The notes beneath the pieces were generated by a model, which worked only from the letters and a program-made list of their open reading frames with translations, ran no database searches and was not told where the DNA came from. Shown one piece after another: positions 1 to 12,031 of a stretch of 64,000 nucleotides of DNA. A program made the position numbers and the translations under genes. The stretch's first letter is position 1; each line of letters starts with the position of its first letter. The DNA comes from Micromonospora sp. WMMD812 (GTDB lineage Bacteria > Actinomycetota > Actinomycetes > Mycobacteriales > Micromonosporaceae): positions 3,618,001 through 3,682,000 of the forward strand of contig NZ_CP114904.1 of assembly GCF_027497215.1 (NCBI RefSeq), in the 5' to 3' direction.

Positions 1-11
1 GGGACTCCCCC

Positions 12-353
12 GTGGAACCGAGGTTCCTGCTGCTGTCCGACGTCGCCGCCGAGCTGAACGTGTCGGACTCGCAGGTCTGCCACATGGTGGCCAGCGCTGA
101 ACTGCCCCCGATCAAGATCGGTGGACGCGGCCAGTGGCGCGTGGAGCGCGCCCGGCCGGAGGAGCAACCCCGGCCCGGGCGCACTACCTGCTGGCCGAGC
201 TGGCCAACGCCACAATCCGGTCCGAGCCCCGGCCGTTCCAGCAAGCACAGGGCGCGGGCGTGGCACGAAGGCGCGCGGGGCGCAGGGCGCACGGGGCAGG
301 GCGCGAAGGGGCAACGAAGCGCGCGGAACACCGCGCGGCCCGGCGGGCAATGA
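12..353 (+). CDS. Excisionase-type helix-turn-helix protein, probably frameshifted
   Basis: The first ~55 residues are a clear MerR/excisionase-like helix-turn-helix: FLLLSDVAAELNVSDSQV is the recognition fold and IKIGGRGQWRVERAR the wing that usually leads into a short LEEYI helix. Family members are small DNA-binding proteins of roughly 65-80 residues. Here the sequence after RVERARPEE turns into an unlikely Pro/Arg/Trp/Cys-rich tail, while the frame one base away reads a more ordinary ARAHYLLAELANATIRSEP. I read this as a real gene whose 3' part has been shifted or eroded. The start is the GTG at 12, matching the usual MEPRFLL opening. It could still encode a functional short DNA-binding protein. 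Confidence 0.5.
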   Translation: MEPRFLLLSDVAAELNVSDSQVCHMVASAELPPIKIGGRGQWRVERARPEEQPRPGRTTCWPSWPTPQSGPSPGRSSKHRARAWHEGARGAGRTGQGAKGQRSARNTARPGGQ

Positions 354-425
354 TCGACTCGCCTTACAAGGAAGTCGGAGTGTCCCCCGGCCCGGGCACC
401 CCAACTTCATTGAAGGCGAATTGAC
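350..425. repeat. Imperfect long palindrome, GATCGACTCG family (copy 1)
   Basis: The left arm (GATCGACTCGCCTT, then AAGGAAGTCGGAGTGT) and the right arm pair over about 33 bp with roughly 27 matches around a GC-rich centre (cccccggcccggg). A second member with the same opening GATCGACTCG and AAGGAAGTCGG lies at 34172-34247. It sits just past the end of the HTH gene. From here to the secA terminator at 576 I see no gene and no other structure. Confidence 0.7.
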
Positions 426-575
426 CTTGACCAGCGACGACAAGGGCCCACACCGTGCGACCGAGCCACAGCGCAGCGACCGCGCGACCAGCGGCCCGCG
501 GCCCCAGCCGCCCCACCGCGTCACGGACGCCCCGGCCAGCCGGGCAACAGGACCGGACGGGGAAGGGCCGGAACG

Positions 576-610
576 CGACGTGCCCCGGCCGAGAAGGCCG
601 GGGCACGTCG
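576..610 (-). terminator. Perfect 15-bp hairpin downstream of secA
   Basis: CGACGTGCCCCGGCC, a 5-base loop (gagaa) and the exact reverse complement form a perfect stem about 90 bases past the secA stop codon. There is no clear U-tract, as is common for actinobacterial terminators. The 345-base stretch 354-698 contains only this hairpin and the palindrome at 350-425. Confidence 0.8.
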
Positions 611-698
611 GACGATGCGCCCGGGGTCCACCTGGATCGGTCAGTAGGCGCCCCGGGCTCCACCTCAGGGCCGGCGCCGAGCGGCGCCGGCGCGGTGA

Positions 699-3623
<2,925 letters not shown>

Positions 3624-3791
3624 GGATCAACGCTCCCCTAGACAGTCTCGAACCATCGTAGGCGCTCCATCGGGGCGATGGTCACTGGTGGCGGTGGACC
3701 GGCGCCAGGAAACCGACATAAGGCGCGCCGGGCGCGGGCGGCGGTGGATATCCGGTTACGCCGTCGGCGAACGGTCCGGCACGATGCTCGG

Positions 3792-4946
3792 ATGGAGTCC
3801 GTGGAGATCACCGAAGAAGGCCTGCTGCTGCGCCCGTGGCGCGCCTCCGACGCCGAGTCCGTGCACCGCGCCTGCCAGGATCCGGACATCCAGCGCTGGA
3901 CCACCGTACCCCGGCCGTACCTGCCGGAACACGCCAACGGCTTCGTCACGGAGATCAGCGGACGGGCCTGGGCGGAGGGCACCGGGGCGCCGTTCGCGGT
4001 CTGCGACGCCGCCACCGGCGAGCTGCTCGGCTCCTGCGGGCTGGTCACGATCGACGCCCGCCTCGGCTCCGGGGAGATCGGCTACTGGACGGCCCCCTGG
4101 GCGCGGGGCCGGGGCGTGACCGTGCGCGCCGTCCGGGCGGTCGCCCGGTGGGCGTTCGACTCGCTGAAGCTGCGCCGGCTGATCTGGCAGGCGGAGGTGG
4201 GCAACCACGCGTCCCGGCTGGTCGCCTTGCGGGCCGGGTTCCGCGTCGAGGGTCGGCTGCGGCTCGCCGACCCCGCCCCCGACGGCCGCGCCGACGGTTG
4301 GATCGGCTCCCTGCTCCCCGCCGAGGTGCCCGCGGTCGGCGAACCCGGTCCCGCCGGCCCGGGCACCGTCGAGGCCCTCCGGGCCGCCGTCTTCGGTCGG
4401 CCACAGCCCACGCTCTTCGCCACCGCCGGCCCCACCGAGCTGCGGCTGCGCCCGGTGGAGGAGCGCGACCTCGACGCGATCGTGGGCGCCTGCCGGGACC
4501 CGGAAACCATCCGCTGGACCACCGTCCCCGACCCGTACGAGCGGGCGGACGCCGAGGCGTTCCTGGCCTTCGTCCGGGGCACCTGGGCGGCCGGCACCAG
4601 CGCCTGCTTCGTGTTCAGCGGTCCGGACGACCGGTACGCCGGCTCGATCGACCTGCGACTCAGCCCCAGCGACCCGCTGCTGGCCGACGTCGGTTTCATG
4701 ACCGCCCCGGCCGCCCGGGGCCGCGGCTTCATGCCGGCCGCGCTGGTCGCGCTCTGCGCCTGGGGCTTCACCACCCTCGGGCTGGCCCGGATCGAGTGGA
4801 AGGCCAACGTGGGCAACACCGCCTCGCGGCGCGCCGCCGAGAAGGCCGGCTTCACGGTCGAGGGCACCGCCCGGGGCGGCCTGAACCACCGCGGCGAGCG
4901 CACCGACGCCTGGGTGGGCGCCCTGCTCGCCGGGGACCTGGCGTGA
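3792..4946 (+). CDS. Tandem GNAT (RimJ/RimL-type) acetyltransferase
   Basis: The 384-residue protein consists of two successive GNAT domains of the RimJ/RimL/Acetyltransf_3 type, about residues 1-165 and 200-380. The halves are related: LRPWRASDAESVHRACQDP and RWTTVPRPY in the first correspond to LRPVEERDLDAIVGACRDP and RWTTVPDPY in the second, so an internal duplication is likely. Each half has an acetyl-CoA loop (WARGRGV and AARGRGF). The family acetylates N-terminal or small-molecule amines; the substrate cannot be read here. I chose the ATG at 3792 because the upstream extension is Arg/Gly-rich and atypical. The stop overlaps the next GNAT gene by 4 bases. Confidence 0.85.
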   Translation: MESVEITEEGLLLRPWRASDAESVHRACQDPDIQRWTTVPRPYLPEHANGFVTEISGRAWAEGTGAPFAVCDAATGELLGSCGLVTIDARLGSGEIGYWTAPWARGRGVTVRAVRAVARWAFDSLKLRRLIWQAEVGNHASRLVALRAGFRVEGRLRLADPAPDGRADGWIGSLLPAEVPAVGEPGPAGPGTVEALRAAVFGRPQPTLFATAGPTELRLRPVEERDLDAIVGACRDPETIRWTTVPDPYERADAEAFLAFVRGTWAAGTSACFVFSGPDDRYAGSIDLRLSPSDPLLADVGFMTAPAARGRGFMPAALVALCAWGFTTLGLARIEWKANVGNTASRRAAEKAGFTVEGTARGGLNHRGERTDAWVGALLAGDLA

Positions 4947-6052
4947 CGCCCGAGGTCGTCGAGGCGCACGGGGTGCGGCTGCGGCCGTTCCGCGCCGACG
5001 ACGCCGCCGACATCACCGTGGGCTGCGCCGACCCGCTGACCCAGCGCTTTCTCACCGGCCTGCCCGCGCCGTACACCGAGGCGGACGCCGTGCGGTGGAT
5101 CGCCGAGGGCGCCCCGGCGGCCTGGGCCGCCGGCGGGGCCGCGTACGCCGTCGCCGATCCGGCGACGGACCGGCTGCTCGGCACGATCGGGCTGAGTCAG
5201 CCGGTCCCCTTCCGGGCGGAAGCCGAGATCGGCTACTGGGTGATGCCGGCCGCCCGTGGACGCGGGGTGGCCGGCGCCGCGACCCGCGCGCTCAGCGAGC
5301 ACGCCTTCGCCACCGGGACCGCCCGGCTCGAGCTGCTGACCCAGGAGGAGAACACGGCCAGCCAGCGGGTCGCGCTGGCGGCGGGCTTCCGCTACGAGGG
5401 GGTACGCCGGGCGGCCAGTCCGTCGCGCGGCGGGGGGCGGCACGACCTGCTGGCCTGGGTACGCGTCGCCGACGACCCGCCGGGTCCCGCCCCGCGACCG
5501 CTGCCGGACCTGCCGGAGGGGCGGCTGACCGACGGGGTGGTCACGCTGCGCCCGCTGGAGCCGGCGGACGCGGACCTGATGTACCGGCTGCACACCCTGC
5601 CGGAGGTGGTGGCGAACCAGGCGCCGCCGGTGCCGCCGGCCCGGGCCGCGATCGAGCGGCGGTGCCGGCTGTCGGAGAGTCAGTGGCTGGTCGGTGGGAT
5701 CGCTCGGCTGCTCATCCTCGACGCGGCGAGCGGCACGCCCGCGGGAAGTTGCGGGCTCTCGGTGAGTGACGCGGCCGCGGGCGAGGGCAGCGTCGGGTAC
5801 GCCCTGCTGCCGGACTGGCGCGGCCGGGGGTACGCCACCCGCGCAGTACGCCTCCTCGCCGGCTATGCCTTCGGGCCGGCCGGCCTCGCCCGGCTCGCCG
5901 CCGGGACCGTGCCGGACAACGTCGCCTCGCACCGGGTCCTGGAGAAGGTCGGATTCCGCCGGGAGGGCCTGCTGCGCGGCCGGCTACCCGGCCTGGCCGG
6001 CACCCGCGTCGACGACCTGGTCTTCGGCCTGCTCAAGGCGGAGCTTCGCTGA
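4943..6052 (+). CDS. Second tandem GNAT acetyltransferase
   Basis: This 369-residue protein again carries two GNAT domains (about 1-170 and 195-365). Acetyl-CoA loops are visible as AARGRGVAGAAT and DWRGRGYATRAVR, and typical C-terminal helices as NTASQRVALAAGFRYEG and NVASHRVLEKVGFRREG. The GTG start lies inside the stop of the preceding GNAT gene (GTGA overlap), so the two are translationally coupled and together supply four acetyltransferase domains. Their opposite orientation to secA and hpf marks them as a separate transcription unit. Substrates are unknown; antibiotic or ribosomal protein acetylation are only possibilities. Confidence 0.85.
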   Translation: MTPEVVEAHGVRLRPFRADDAADITVGCADPLTQRFLTGLPAPYTEADAVRWIAEGAPAAWAAGGAAYAVADPATDRLLGTIGLSQPVPFRAEAEIGYWVMPAARGRGVAGAATRALSEHAFATGTARLELLTQEENTASQRVALAAGFRYEGVRRAASPSRGGGRHDLLAWVRVADDPPGPAPRPLPDLPEGRLTDGVVTLRPLEPADADLMYRLHTLPEVVANQAPPVPPARAAIERRCRLSESQWLVGGIARLLILDAASGTPAGSCGLSVSDAAAGEGSVGYALLPDWRGRGYATRAVRLLAGYAFGPAGLARLAAGTVPDNVASHRVLEKVGFRREGLLRGRLPGLAGTRVDDLVFGLLKAELR

Positions 6053-6094
6053 CGGCGCCGAGCGTTTCACCCCCGGATCTCGGGCACGCCGGCC

Positions 6095-6135
6095 GGTCGG
6101 GGAGCCGCGGTGGCGGCCACCGCGGCTCCCCGACC
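6095..6135. terminator. Perfect 20-bp convergent terminator hairpin
   Basis: GGTCGGGGAGCCGCGGTGGC is followed after one base by its exact reverse complement. It lies between the convergent GNAT operon (ending 6052) and hpf (ending 6148) and probably terminates both. Confidence 0.85.
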
Positions 6136-6147
6136 GACGCGCGCGGC

Positions 6148-6786
6148 TCAGGTGGCCAGCGAGATGATGCCGTAGTCGTAGGCGTGTCGCCGGTAGACCA
6201 CACTCGGGCGGCCTGACTCCTTGTCCTGGAACAGGTAGAAGTCGTGGCCCACCAGCTCCATCTGGAACAGGGCGTCGTCGATGGTCATCGGCTCGGCGGG
6301 ATGCACCTTCTCCCGCGCGAGGTGCCACGGTTGGTCGTCGTACTCGTCTTCCTCGACCCGCTCCGCGACCGCGGTGGCGGTGGCCGCCCCGTCGCTGAGC
6401 GCGCCGAACGGGTCGCTGCCCAGGTCGGCGACCGGCAGACCCGCCGTCGCGGCGGAGACGGAGAGCGGCGCGTGCCGACCCCGATGCACCCGGCGGCGGT
6501 CGGCCGCCCGGCGTAGGCGGGTGTCGAGCTTCGCGATGGCGGCGTCCAGCGCGCTGTAGAAGTCGTTCGTGCAGGCCTCGGCCCGGATCACCGGGCCACG
6601 GGAAACGCAGGTGATCTCCACCCGCTGACAGTGATCGGCCTGGCGCGGATTGCGCTCGTGGAACAGCTCCACATCGACCCGAATAAGCTTGTGGTCGTAG
6701 CGTTCGATCTTCGCGAGTTTCTCGGCTACGTGCACCCGGTAATGGTCTGGCACTTCGACGTTTCGGCCCTTGACCACGATGTCCAC
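6148..6786 (-). CDS. hpf: Ribosome hibernation promoting factor, long form
   Basis: Long HPF/RaiA proteins dimerise 70S ribosomes into inactive 100S particles during stationary phase or stress. The 212-residue product has the N-terminal S30AE fold (VDIVVKGRNVEVPDHYRVHV, then DVELFHERNPRQADHCQRVEI) and the C-terminal dimerisation domain at about 155-212, ending FYLFQDKESGRPSVVYRRHAYDYGIISLAT-like with the usual MTIDDALFQMEL lead-in. A 50-residue linker joins the two. The GTG start at 6786 has GGGAGG five bases upstream; the longer in-frame reading adds only non-homologous residues. The 250 bases upstream (6787-7036) hold no gene. Confidence 0.93.
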   Translation of the reverse strand: MDIVVKGRNVEVPDHYRVHVAEKLAKIERYDHKLIRVDVELFHERNPRQADHCQRVEITCVSRGPVIRAEACTNDFYSALDAAIAKLDTRLRRAADRRRVHRGRHAPLSVSAATAGLPVADLGSDPFGALSDGAATATAVAERVEEDEYDDQPWHLAREKVHPAEPMTIDDALFQMELVGHDFYLFQDKESGRPSVVYRRHAYDYGIISLAT

Positions 6787-7036
6787 GTGACCTCCCTTGT
6801 TCGGACGGTCCTCGATCCGGTAACCCGGTCGCTCGCCCCAGGGGGAGGGCCCCGCTCGGCGTCGACCGGTCAGTACGGCTACGCCTCCTTTCACCGCCGG
6901 GGGCGGGTGGAAAGACCTCCTACCCCCGACAGCAAAACGCTAACTCCTGTTCTCCCGGCAGTCACCCCTGGTTGCCGAGAAGGCCCAGGATTTTTCACGG
7001 CTCATACACCAACGGGTGAAAAGGAAACACGAACGG

Positions 7037-7752
7037 TTACGCCGGTGACCGTCTCTTGGTCGCCGCGAGCACCGCCGCGACGAGAGGTGAACGGCCGGTC
7101 ACCGCGAGCGTGCGGCTCGCCGCGGCCAGGGTGACCCGGTGGTGACGATGTCGTCGAGCACCACCAGCGCCGTCGGGGCGGCGCCGTCCCCGCGCCCGAT
7201 CCGTTGTCGCGGCCGGGGCCGGAACGCCGCCTCGGCCGCCGCGGCGCGCCCGGCGCTGTCCAGCGTCACCGAGTCCGGCCGGGGCAGCGCCCGAAGCGGC
7301 CGGACCACCCGTACCGGCCAGCCGGCTCCGCGCAGCCGCTCGGCGCAGCGCCGGGCCAGCCGGTCGAGGTGGTCGCCGTAGCGGGCCCGGGCCGCCGCCG
7401 CCGTGTCCGGCACCGGGACCAGCGCCACCGGACGGACCGTGCCGACGCCGGCGGCGACGACCTCGGCCAGCAGCGCGCCGAGCGGCCGGGCCAGCCCGTG
7501 CCGGCCGTGCTCCTGGTACGCGAGCAGCGCCTCCCGCAGCGGCCCGGCGTACGGGCCGAGGGCGAAGCACGGTGGCAGGCCCGGTGGCGCGGGAGTGGGC
7601 CGGACCGGCCGGGGACGCAGAGCGTCGATCGCCTCCACGCACTCCGGGCAGACGCCGTGTCGCAGCCCCGGGCGGCGCTGCCGGCAGCCCGCGCAGTCGG
7701 CGGGCAGCACCAGGTCAGCGAGGTCCGTCCAGAGCCCGCCGAGGCCGCGCAC
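7037..7752 (-). pseudogene. comF: ComF-family phosphoribosyltransferase with a one-base frameshift
   Basis: The reading frame from the GTG at 7752 has the ComF N-terminal zinc ribbon (CAGC, then CPEC) and a PRPP-loop region ALVVLDDIVTTG, where ComF proteins continue into a helix. Here the frame then reads SPWPRRAARSR and stops at 7099. One base away the expected continuation VTLAAASRTLAVTGRSPLVAAVLAATKRR runs to a stop at 7037. The break is at 7135-7137 (ccc on the + strand where four C would restore the frame). Either the gene is freshly inactivated or the assembly lost a base in a homopolymer. ComF proteins are linked to DNA uptake in competent bacteria, but their role in actinobacteria is unclear. 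Confidence 0.8.
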
Positions 7753-7757
7753 CGGCG

Positions 7758-9572
7758 TCAGAAGAGGAAGAAGGGGGCGGACGGGTTACCGGGGCGCACC
7801 CCGGTCGGCGGAGGCGTCACCTCGAGCACCTGGTCGGGATGAATGCGGTCGACCGGGCTGCTCCGGTAGGCCACGCCGTTCGCCTCGTACATGAAGGCGC
7901 CGGCCGGCACCTTGATGGTCCGGTTGGTGGGGTACGCGGACAGGTGCGTCACCTTGGCGCCCACGTCGTCCTTGAGCGGGGTCTGCAGGGCGCCGTCCAC
8001 GCTGACCTCGTAGATCGCCGGGCGCCCGGCCGAACCGGCCACGATGAGCCGGTCCTCGCCGCCCCAGTCCACGGCCGAGAGGTTCGTCATCGAGGTGACC
8101 ACCCGCCGGGGTGGCCCGACGGCGACCCCACCACCGTCCAGGCTGACCGCCGCCACGTAGAGCGCGCCGCCGGCGATCAGGGCGATCCGCTGGCCGTCCA
8201 GCGAGGTGGCGACCGCGGTCACCTGGCCCGGCGGCAGGTTGAGCGCGACCTGGGTCATCTGTGCGCTCTGGTTGAACCGGTAGAGCTTGCCGTCGGCCAC
8301 CACGAGGCCCTGCGGCTGGTGCGGGTCGGTGGCGCGCAACCAGACCGGACGGCCGATCGCACCGTGCTCCGGGCCCCTGCCCAGGACCGTCACCGGGTTG
8401 GCGCCCGTGCCCACGGCAAGCCGCTGCCGTCCTTCCGACGCCGTCACCACCAGCGCGGCGAGGACCTCGTCCGCGGTGCGGGCGAACCCGGCCGACACCA
8501 CGTTCCGGTTGTCCTGGGGCCGGAGCGGCACCGTGCCGCTGGGCTCTCCGGCGAAGTCCAGCGGATGGATCGCGCCCTCGTACACGCAGAACCGCTGGGG
8601 ACCGACCGTGAGCGGATACAGCGGGTGCGTCAGCCGCCGCTGGGCGAGATCCTGGGCCGGCTGCGGATTGTTGCGGATCTTCAGCTCCAGTTGGCCGTCC
8701 AGCTCGGGCAGCGACCAGGCGAGCTGGGTGACCAGCTGGTCGATCCGGTTCCGGTCGTCGCCGGACATGTCCAGGTTGACCTCCCACCGGCCGTTGTCGC
8801 CGGTGGCGTTGTTGATCATCTCGGTCCGGTCGGGGAGGCCCACCACACCCGGCCGCAGCCAGTCGGACGGACCGCCGACCAGCCACTTCACCACCTCGTT
8901 GAGCCGCCGCTCGTCCGGCACGGCGAGCGGCAGGTACCGCTGGTCGGGCACCAGACGGGTGCGATCCGAGTTCCAGAAGTAGATGGACTCGCTCTGGTAG
9001 TAGTCCTGCAACGCGATGTCGCTCAGCAGCAGCACGTTCGGTGGATCGAGGACGAAGAGCCCGCCGCCGTCGTCACCCGGGCCGGCCGGGGACGCGCTGC
9101 GCAGCCGGAACTCGTACTTCGTCTCGGTGGAGACCGGCGGCACCAGGGTGCCGTTCGCGCGGAGCAGGCCGACCTGCCGCACCTCGATGCTCACCGTCGT
9201 CGTGCTGTCGCTGTTGCCGGTGAAGACCGGGCGGTCCACCGGCCGGACCACGGTCAGCGCGACCTCGCTGCCCTGCTTCTCCTGGAGCCGGCCCTTGTGT
9301 TCCGGCGCGATGAACTGCTTGACCCGGTAGTACGCCCGGTCGGGCTCGCCGGCGGCCGCGGACATGAAGTTGCGGACGAACGCCGCGGCGTCCGCGCCGC
9401 TCGCCGTCCGGCTCGGCGGCTCGTTGCGCCGGCCGTTGACCGAGCCGGGCTCGGCGGCCGGCTCTCGTCGCTCGTCCACTCGCACGTCGGACCGCTCCGG
9501 GATCCCACAGCCGGTGATCCCGGCGACCGCGAGGGTGCCGCAGAGCGCCCCGGCCACGATCCGTCGCCTCAT
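7758..9572 (-). CDS. lpqB: LpqB-family lipoprotein, MtrAB accessory factor
   Basis: LpqB is an envelope lipoprotein that interacts with the sensor kinase MtrB and modulates MtrA signalling, cell division and envelope homeostasis in actinobacteria. The 604-residue protein has a lipoprotein signal with lipobox AGITGC (Cys about 22), a GerMN-like region in the N-terminal half (VVKWLVGGPSDWLRPGVVGLP context) and a C-terminal beta-propeller-like half with repeated strand pairs. Its ATG overlaps the mtrB stop by 4 bases, and the order mtrA-mtrB-lpqB is the classical operon. Confidence 0.95.
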   Translation of the reverse strand: MRRRIVAGALCGTLAVAGITGCGIPERSDVRVDERREPAAEPGSVNGRRNEPPSRTASGADAAAFVRNFMSAAAGEPDRAYYRVKQFIAPEHKGRLQEKQGSEVALTVVRPVDRPVFTGNSDSTTTVSIEVRQVGLLRANGTLVPPVSTETKYEFRLRSASPAGPGDDGGGLFVLDPPNVLLLSDIALQDYYQSESIYFWNSDRTRLVPDQRYLPLAVPDERRLNEVVKWLVGGPSDWLRPGVVGLPDRTEMINNATGDNGRWEVNLDMSGDDRNRIDQLVTQLAWSLPELDGQLELKIRNNPQPAQDLAQRRLTHPLYPLTVGPQRFCVYEGAIHPLDFAGEPSGTVPLRPQDNRNVVSAGFARTADEVLAALVVTASEGRQRLAVGTGANPVTVLGRGPEHGAIGRPVWLRATDPHQPQGLVVADGKLYRFNQSAQMTQVALNLPPGQVTAVATSLDGQRIALIAGGALYVAAVSLDGGGVAVGPPRRVVTSMTNLSAVDWGGEDRLIVAGSAGRPAIYEVSVDGALQTPLKDDVGAKVTHLSAYPTNRTIKVPAGAFMYEANGVAYRSSPVDRIHPDQVLEVTPPPTGVRPGNPSAPFFLF

Positions 9573-11329
9573 GAACGCACCTCCGCCCGCGCGGTGTCCG
9601 GGTCCCCGGTCGGCACCGGGGTGATGGCCAGCGCGCCGCTGCCGGACCCGGTGGCCAGCGGGCCGCCGTCACGCGGGCCGCCGAAGGGCAGTCGGGCGTC
9701 CCCGGGCACCAGGCGCAGCGGCGAGGTGGTCAGCCGGTCCCCGGCCCGGGCCGGCAGGGTCAGCCGGAACTGGGCGCCCTGGCCCGGCGCACCCCACGCC
9801 TCCAGCCAGCCGCCGTGCAGCCGGGCGTCCTCCAGGCTGATCGACAGGCCGAGCCCGGTGCCGCCGGTCTGCCGGGCCCGCGACGGGTCGGCCCGCCAGA
9901 ACCGGTTGAACACCAGCTTCTCCTCGCCGGGCTTGAGCCCCACGCCGTGGTCGCGCACGGTGATCGCCACCGCGGTGTCGTCCACGCCCAGCGTGATCAG
10001 GACCGGCCGCCCCTCACCGTGCTCGACGGCGTTGCCGACCAGGTTGCGCAGGACGCGCTCGACCCGGCGCGGATCCACCTCGGCGATCACCTCGGCACCC
10101 GGCAGGTCCAGCTCGATCGGTACGCCGACCCGCTCGGCGAGCCCGGCCAGCCGGTCCACCACCCGGTGCACCACCGGCACCAGGTCGGTCGGCTCGGCGT
10201 CCAGCATCGCGAAGCCCGCGTCGAAGCGGCTGATCTCCAGCAGGTCGGTGAGCAGCTCCTCGAACCGGTCCAGCTCGGCCTGGAGCAGCTCGGCGCTGCG
10301 CGCCACCGCCGGGTCGAACTCGTCGCGCTCAGCGAAGATCAGGTCGGCCGCCATCCGGACCGTGGTGAGCGGGGTACGCAGCTCGTGCGAGACGTCCGAG
10401 GTGAACCGGCGCTGCAACCGGGACATCTCCTCCAGCCGCATGATCTGCCGCTGGAGGTTCGTGGCCATCTGGTTGAACGAGGCGGCGAGCAACGCCAGGT
10501 CGTCCTCCCCGTTGACCACCATCCGCTGGTCGAGCAGGCCCGCGGAGAGCCGCTGGGCCGTCCGGGCCGCCACCCGCACCGGGTTCACCACCAGCCGGGT
10601 CACCAGGGCCGCCAGCAGCCCGAGCAGCACCACGAGGGCGACACCGGTGGCCACCACGGTGGCCCGGGCGTCCGCCGCGGTGGCGTCCTGCCGGGCCAGG
10701 GGCACGAGGTAGTAGAGCTCGACCTGGCCGAACCGGGTCGGCACCGGCGAGCCGTAGACCAGGTATTTCGTCCGGTCGCCGGTCAGCCGGCCGGTGCTGA
10801 TCTGGCTGGCCACGTTGCCGTCGGCGACCGCGGCCCGCAGCTCGCGGCTGATCAGCGGCTGGACGTTGACCGCTGGGGCCGTCCGGGTCTGGATCACGCC
10901 GGGGTAGCGGTCCGCGGTGATGGCCACCACGACCCCACTGGTCTGCTGCGGATCTCCGCCGGCCAGGTAGTTGACCGTGCCCTCGATGGTCTCCTGGAGC
11001 TGGGCCTCCTGCGGCTGGCCGTAGAGGTAGACCTGTTTCGCCGCGTAGTCCGCTCCGCTGTTCAGCCGCAGCCGGACGTCCGTCTTGGCGTTCTCCAGCA
11101 GGATGTTGGTGATCTTGTCAGCGATCAGGTAGGCGAACCCGCCCACCAGCAGGCTGGACGCGACCAGCGTGATGGTGACCACCCGGACCTGGAGCGAGCG
11201 GCGCCAGGTCTGGTGCACGCCGGCGACCAGCCGGGCGCCCCGCCCGGCCAACCCACGCCATAGCTCCCCGACGGCGCCACGCCGACGGGGAGTCGTTGAC
11301 TCGGGGTGCGGGAGCGGGGAGGAGGCCAC
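9569..11329 (-). CDS. mtrB: Sensor histidine kinase MtrB
   Basis: This is the membrane kinase of the essential MtrAB system controlling cell-wall metabolism, division and osmotic response. The 586 residues contain TM1 at about 48-70, an extracytoplasmic domain at 71-223, TM2 at 224-247, a HAMP domain at 248-300, the phosphoacceptor box SDVSHELRTPL with His315, and ATP-binding motifs NLVGNAVEHG, DHGVGL and GGTGLGLSI. The start is a GTG 12 bases after the mtrA stop, and the 3' end overlaps lpqB by 4 bases. Confidence 0.97.
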   Translation of the reverse strand: MASSPLPHPESTTPRRRGAVGELWRGLAGRGARLVAGVHQTWRRSLQVRVVTITLVASSLLVGGFAYLIADKITNILLENAKTDVRLRLNSGADYAAKQVYLYGQPQEAQLQETIEGTVNYLAGGDPQQTSGVVVAITADRYPGVIQTRTAPAVNVQPLISRELRAAVADGNVASQISTGRLTGDRTKYLVYGSPVPTRFGQVELYYLVPLARQDATAADARATVVATGVALVVLLGLLAALVTRLVVNPVRVAARTAQRLSAGLLDQRMVVNGEDDLALLAASFNQMATNLQRQIMRLEEMSRLQRRFTSDVSHELRTPLTTVRMAADLIFAERDEFDPAVARSAELLQAELDRFEELLTDLLEISRFDAGFAMLDAEPTDLVPVVHRVVDRLAGLAERVGVPIELDLPGAEVIAEVDPRRVERVLRNLVGNAVEHGEGRPVLITLGVDDTAVAITVRDHGVGLKPGEEKLVFNRFWRADPSRARQTGGTGLGLSISLEDARLHGGWLEAWGAPGQGAQFRLTLPARAGDRLTTSPLRLVPGDARLPFGGPRDGGPLATGSGSGALAITPVPTGDPDTARAEVRS

Positions 11330-11341
11330 AGTGCGACCAGG

Positions 11342-12031
11342 CTATCCGGTACCCGCCTTGTAGCCCACGCCCCGCACTGTGAGGATGATTTCCGGCCGCT
11401 CCGGATCTGGCTCGATCTTGGCCCGGAGCCGCTGCACGTGCACGTTGACCAGCCGGGTGTCGGCGGCGTGCCGGTAGCCCCAGACCTGCTCCAGCAGCAC
11501 CTCCCGGGTGAAGACCTGACGCGGCTTGCGGGCGAGCGCGACCAGCAGATCGAACTCCAGCGGCGTCAGCTTCACCTCGTCGCCGTCGCGACTGACCGTG
11601 TGCGCCGGCACGTCGATGCTGATCTGGTTGCCGGGCGGACCGATGGTCAGCATCTCCGGCGCCACGTCCTCGCCCCGCCGCAGCCGGGCCCGCATCCGGG
11701 CGACCAACTCCTTCGGCTTGAACGGCTTGACGACGTAGTCGTCGGCCCCGGACTCCAGCCCCAGCACCACGTCGACGGTGTCGCTCTTGGCCGTCAGCAT
11801 CACGATCGGGACGCCCGATTCGCCCCGGATCGCCCGTGCCACGTCGATACCGCTCATTCCGGGCAGCATCAGGTCGAGCAGGACGATGTCGGGCCGGTTG
11901 TCGCGGAACGCGGCGAGTGCCCGTTCCCCGTCGGCAACGAAGGACGGGAGGAAACCTTCGCTGCGCAGCACGATGCCGAGCATCTCGGCGAGCGCGGGGT
12001 CGTCGTCGACCACCAGTACCCGGGCTCTCAT
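11342..12031 (-). CDS. mtrA: Response regulator MtrA
   Basis: This OmpR/PhoB-family regulator is the partner of MtrB. The 229 residues contain a receiver domain with acidic pocket DDD at 9-11, phosphoacceptor Asp53 (LLDLMLPG), Thr80 and Lys102, then a winged helix with LTPLEFDLLVALARKP and RLVNVHVQRLRAKIE. I chose the ATG at 12031 (MRARVLVVDDD); earlier in-frame sequence is non-homologous. The Shine-Dalgarno is weak and the leader is AT-richer than its surroundings. The divergent gene starts at 12243, and the interval holds the mtrA promoter, which I cannot place exactly. Confidence 0.97.
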   Translation of the reverse strand: MRARVLVVDDDPALAEMLGIVLRSEGFLPSFVADGERALAAFRDNRPDIVLLDLMLPGMSGIDVARAIRGESGVPIVMLTAKSDTVDVVLGLESGADDYVVKPFKPKELVARMRARLRRGEDVAPEMLTIGPPGNQISIDVPAHTVSRDGDEVKLTPLEFDLLVALARKPRQVFTREVLLEQVWGYRHAADTRLVNVHVQRLRAKIEPDPERPEIILTVRGVGYKAGTG

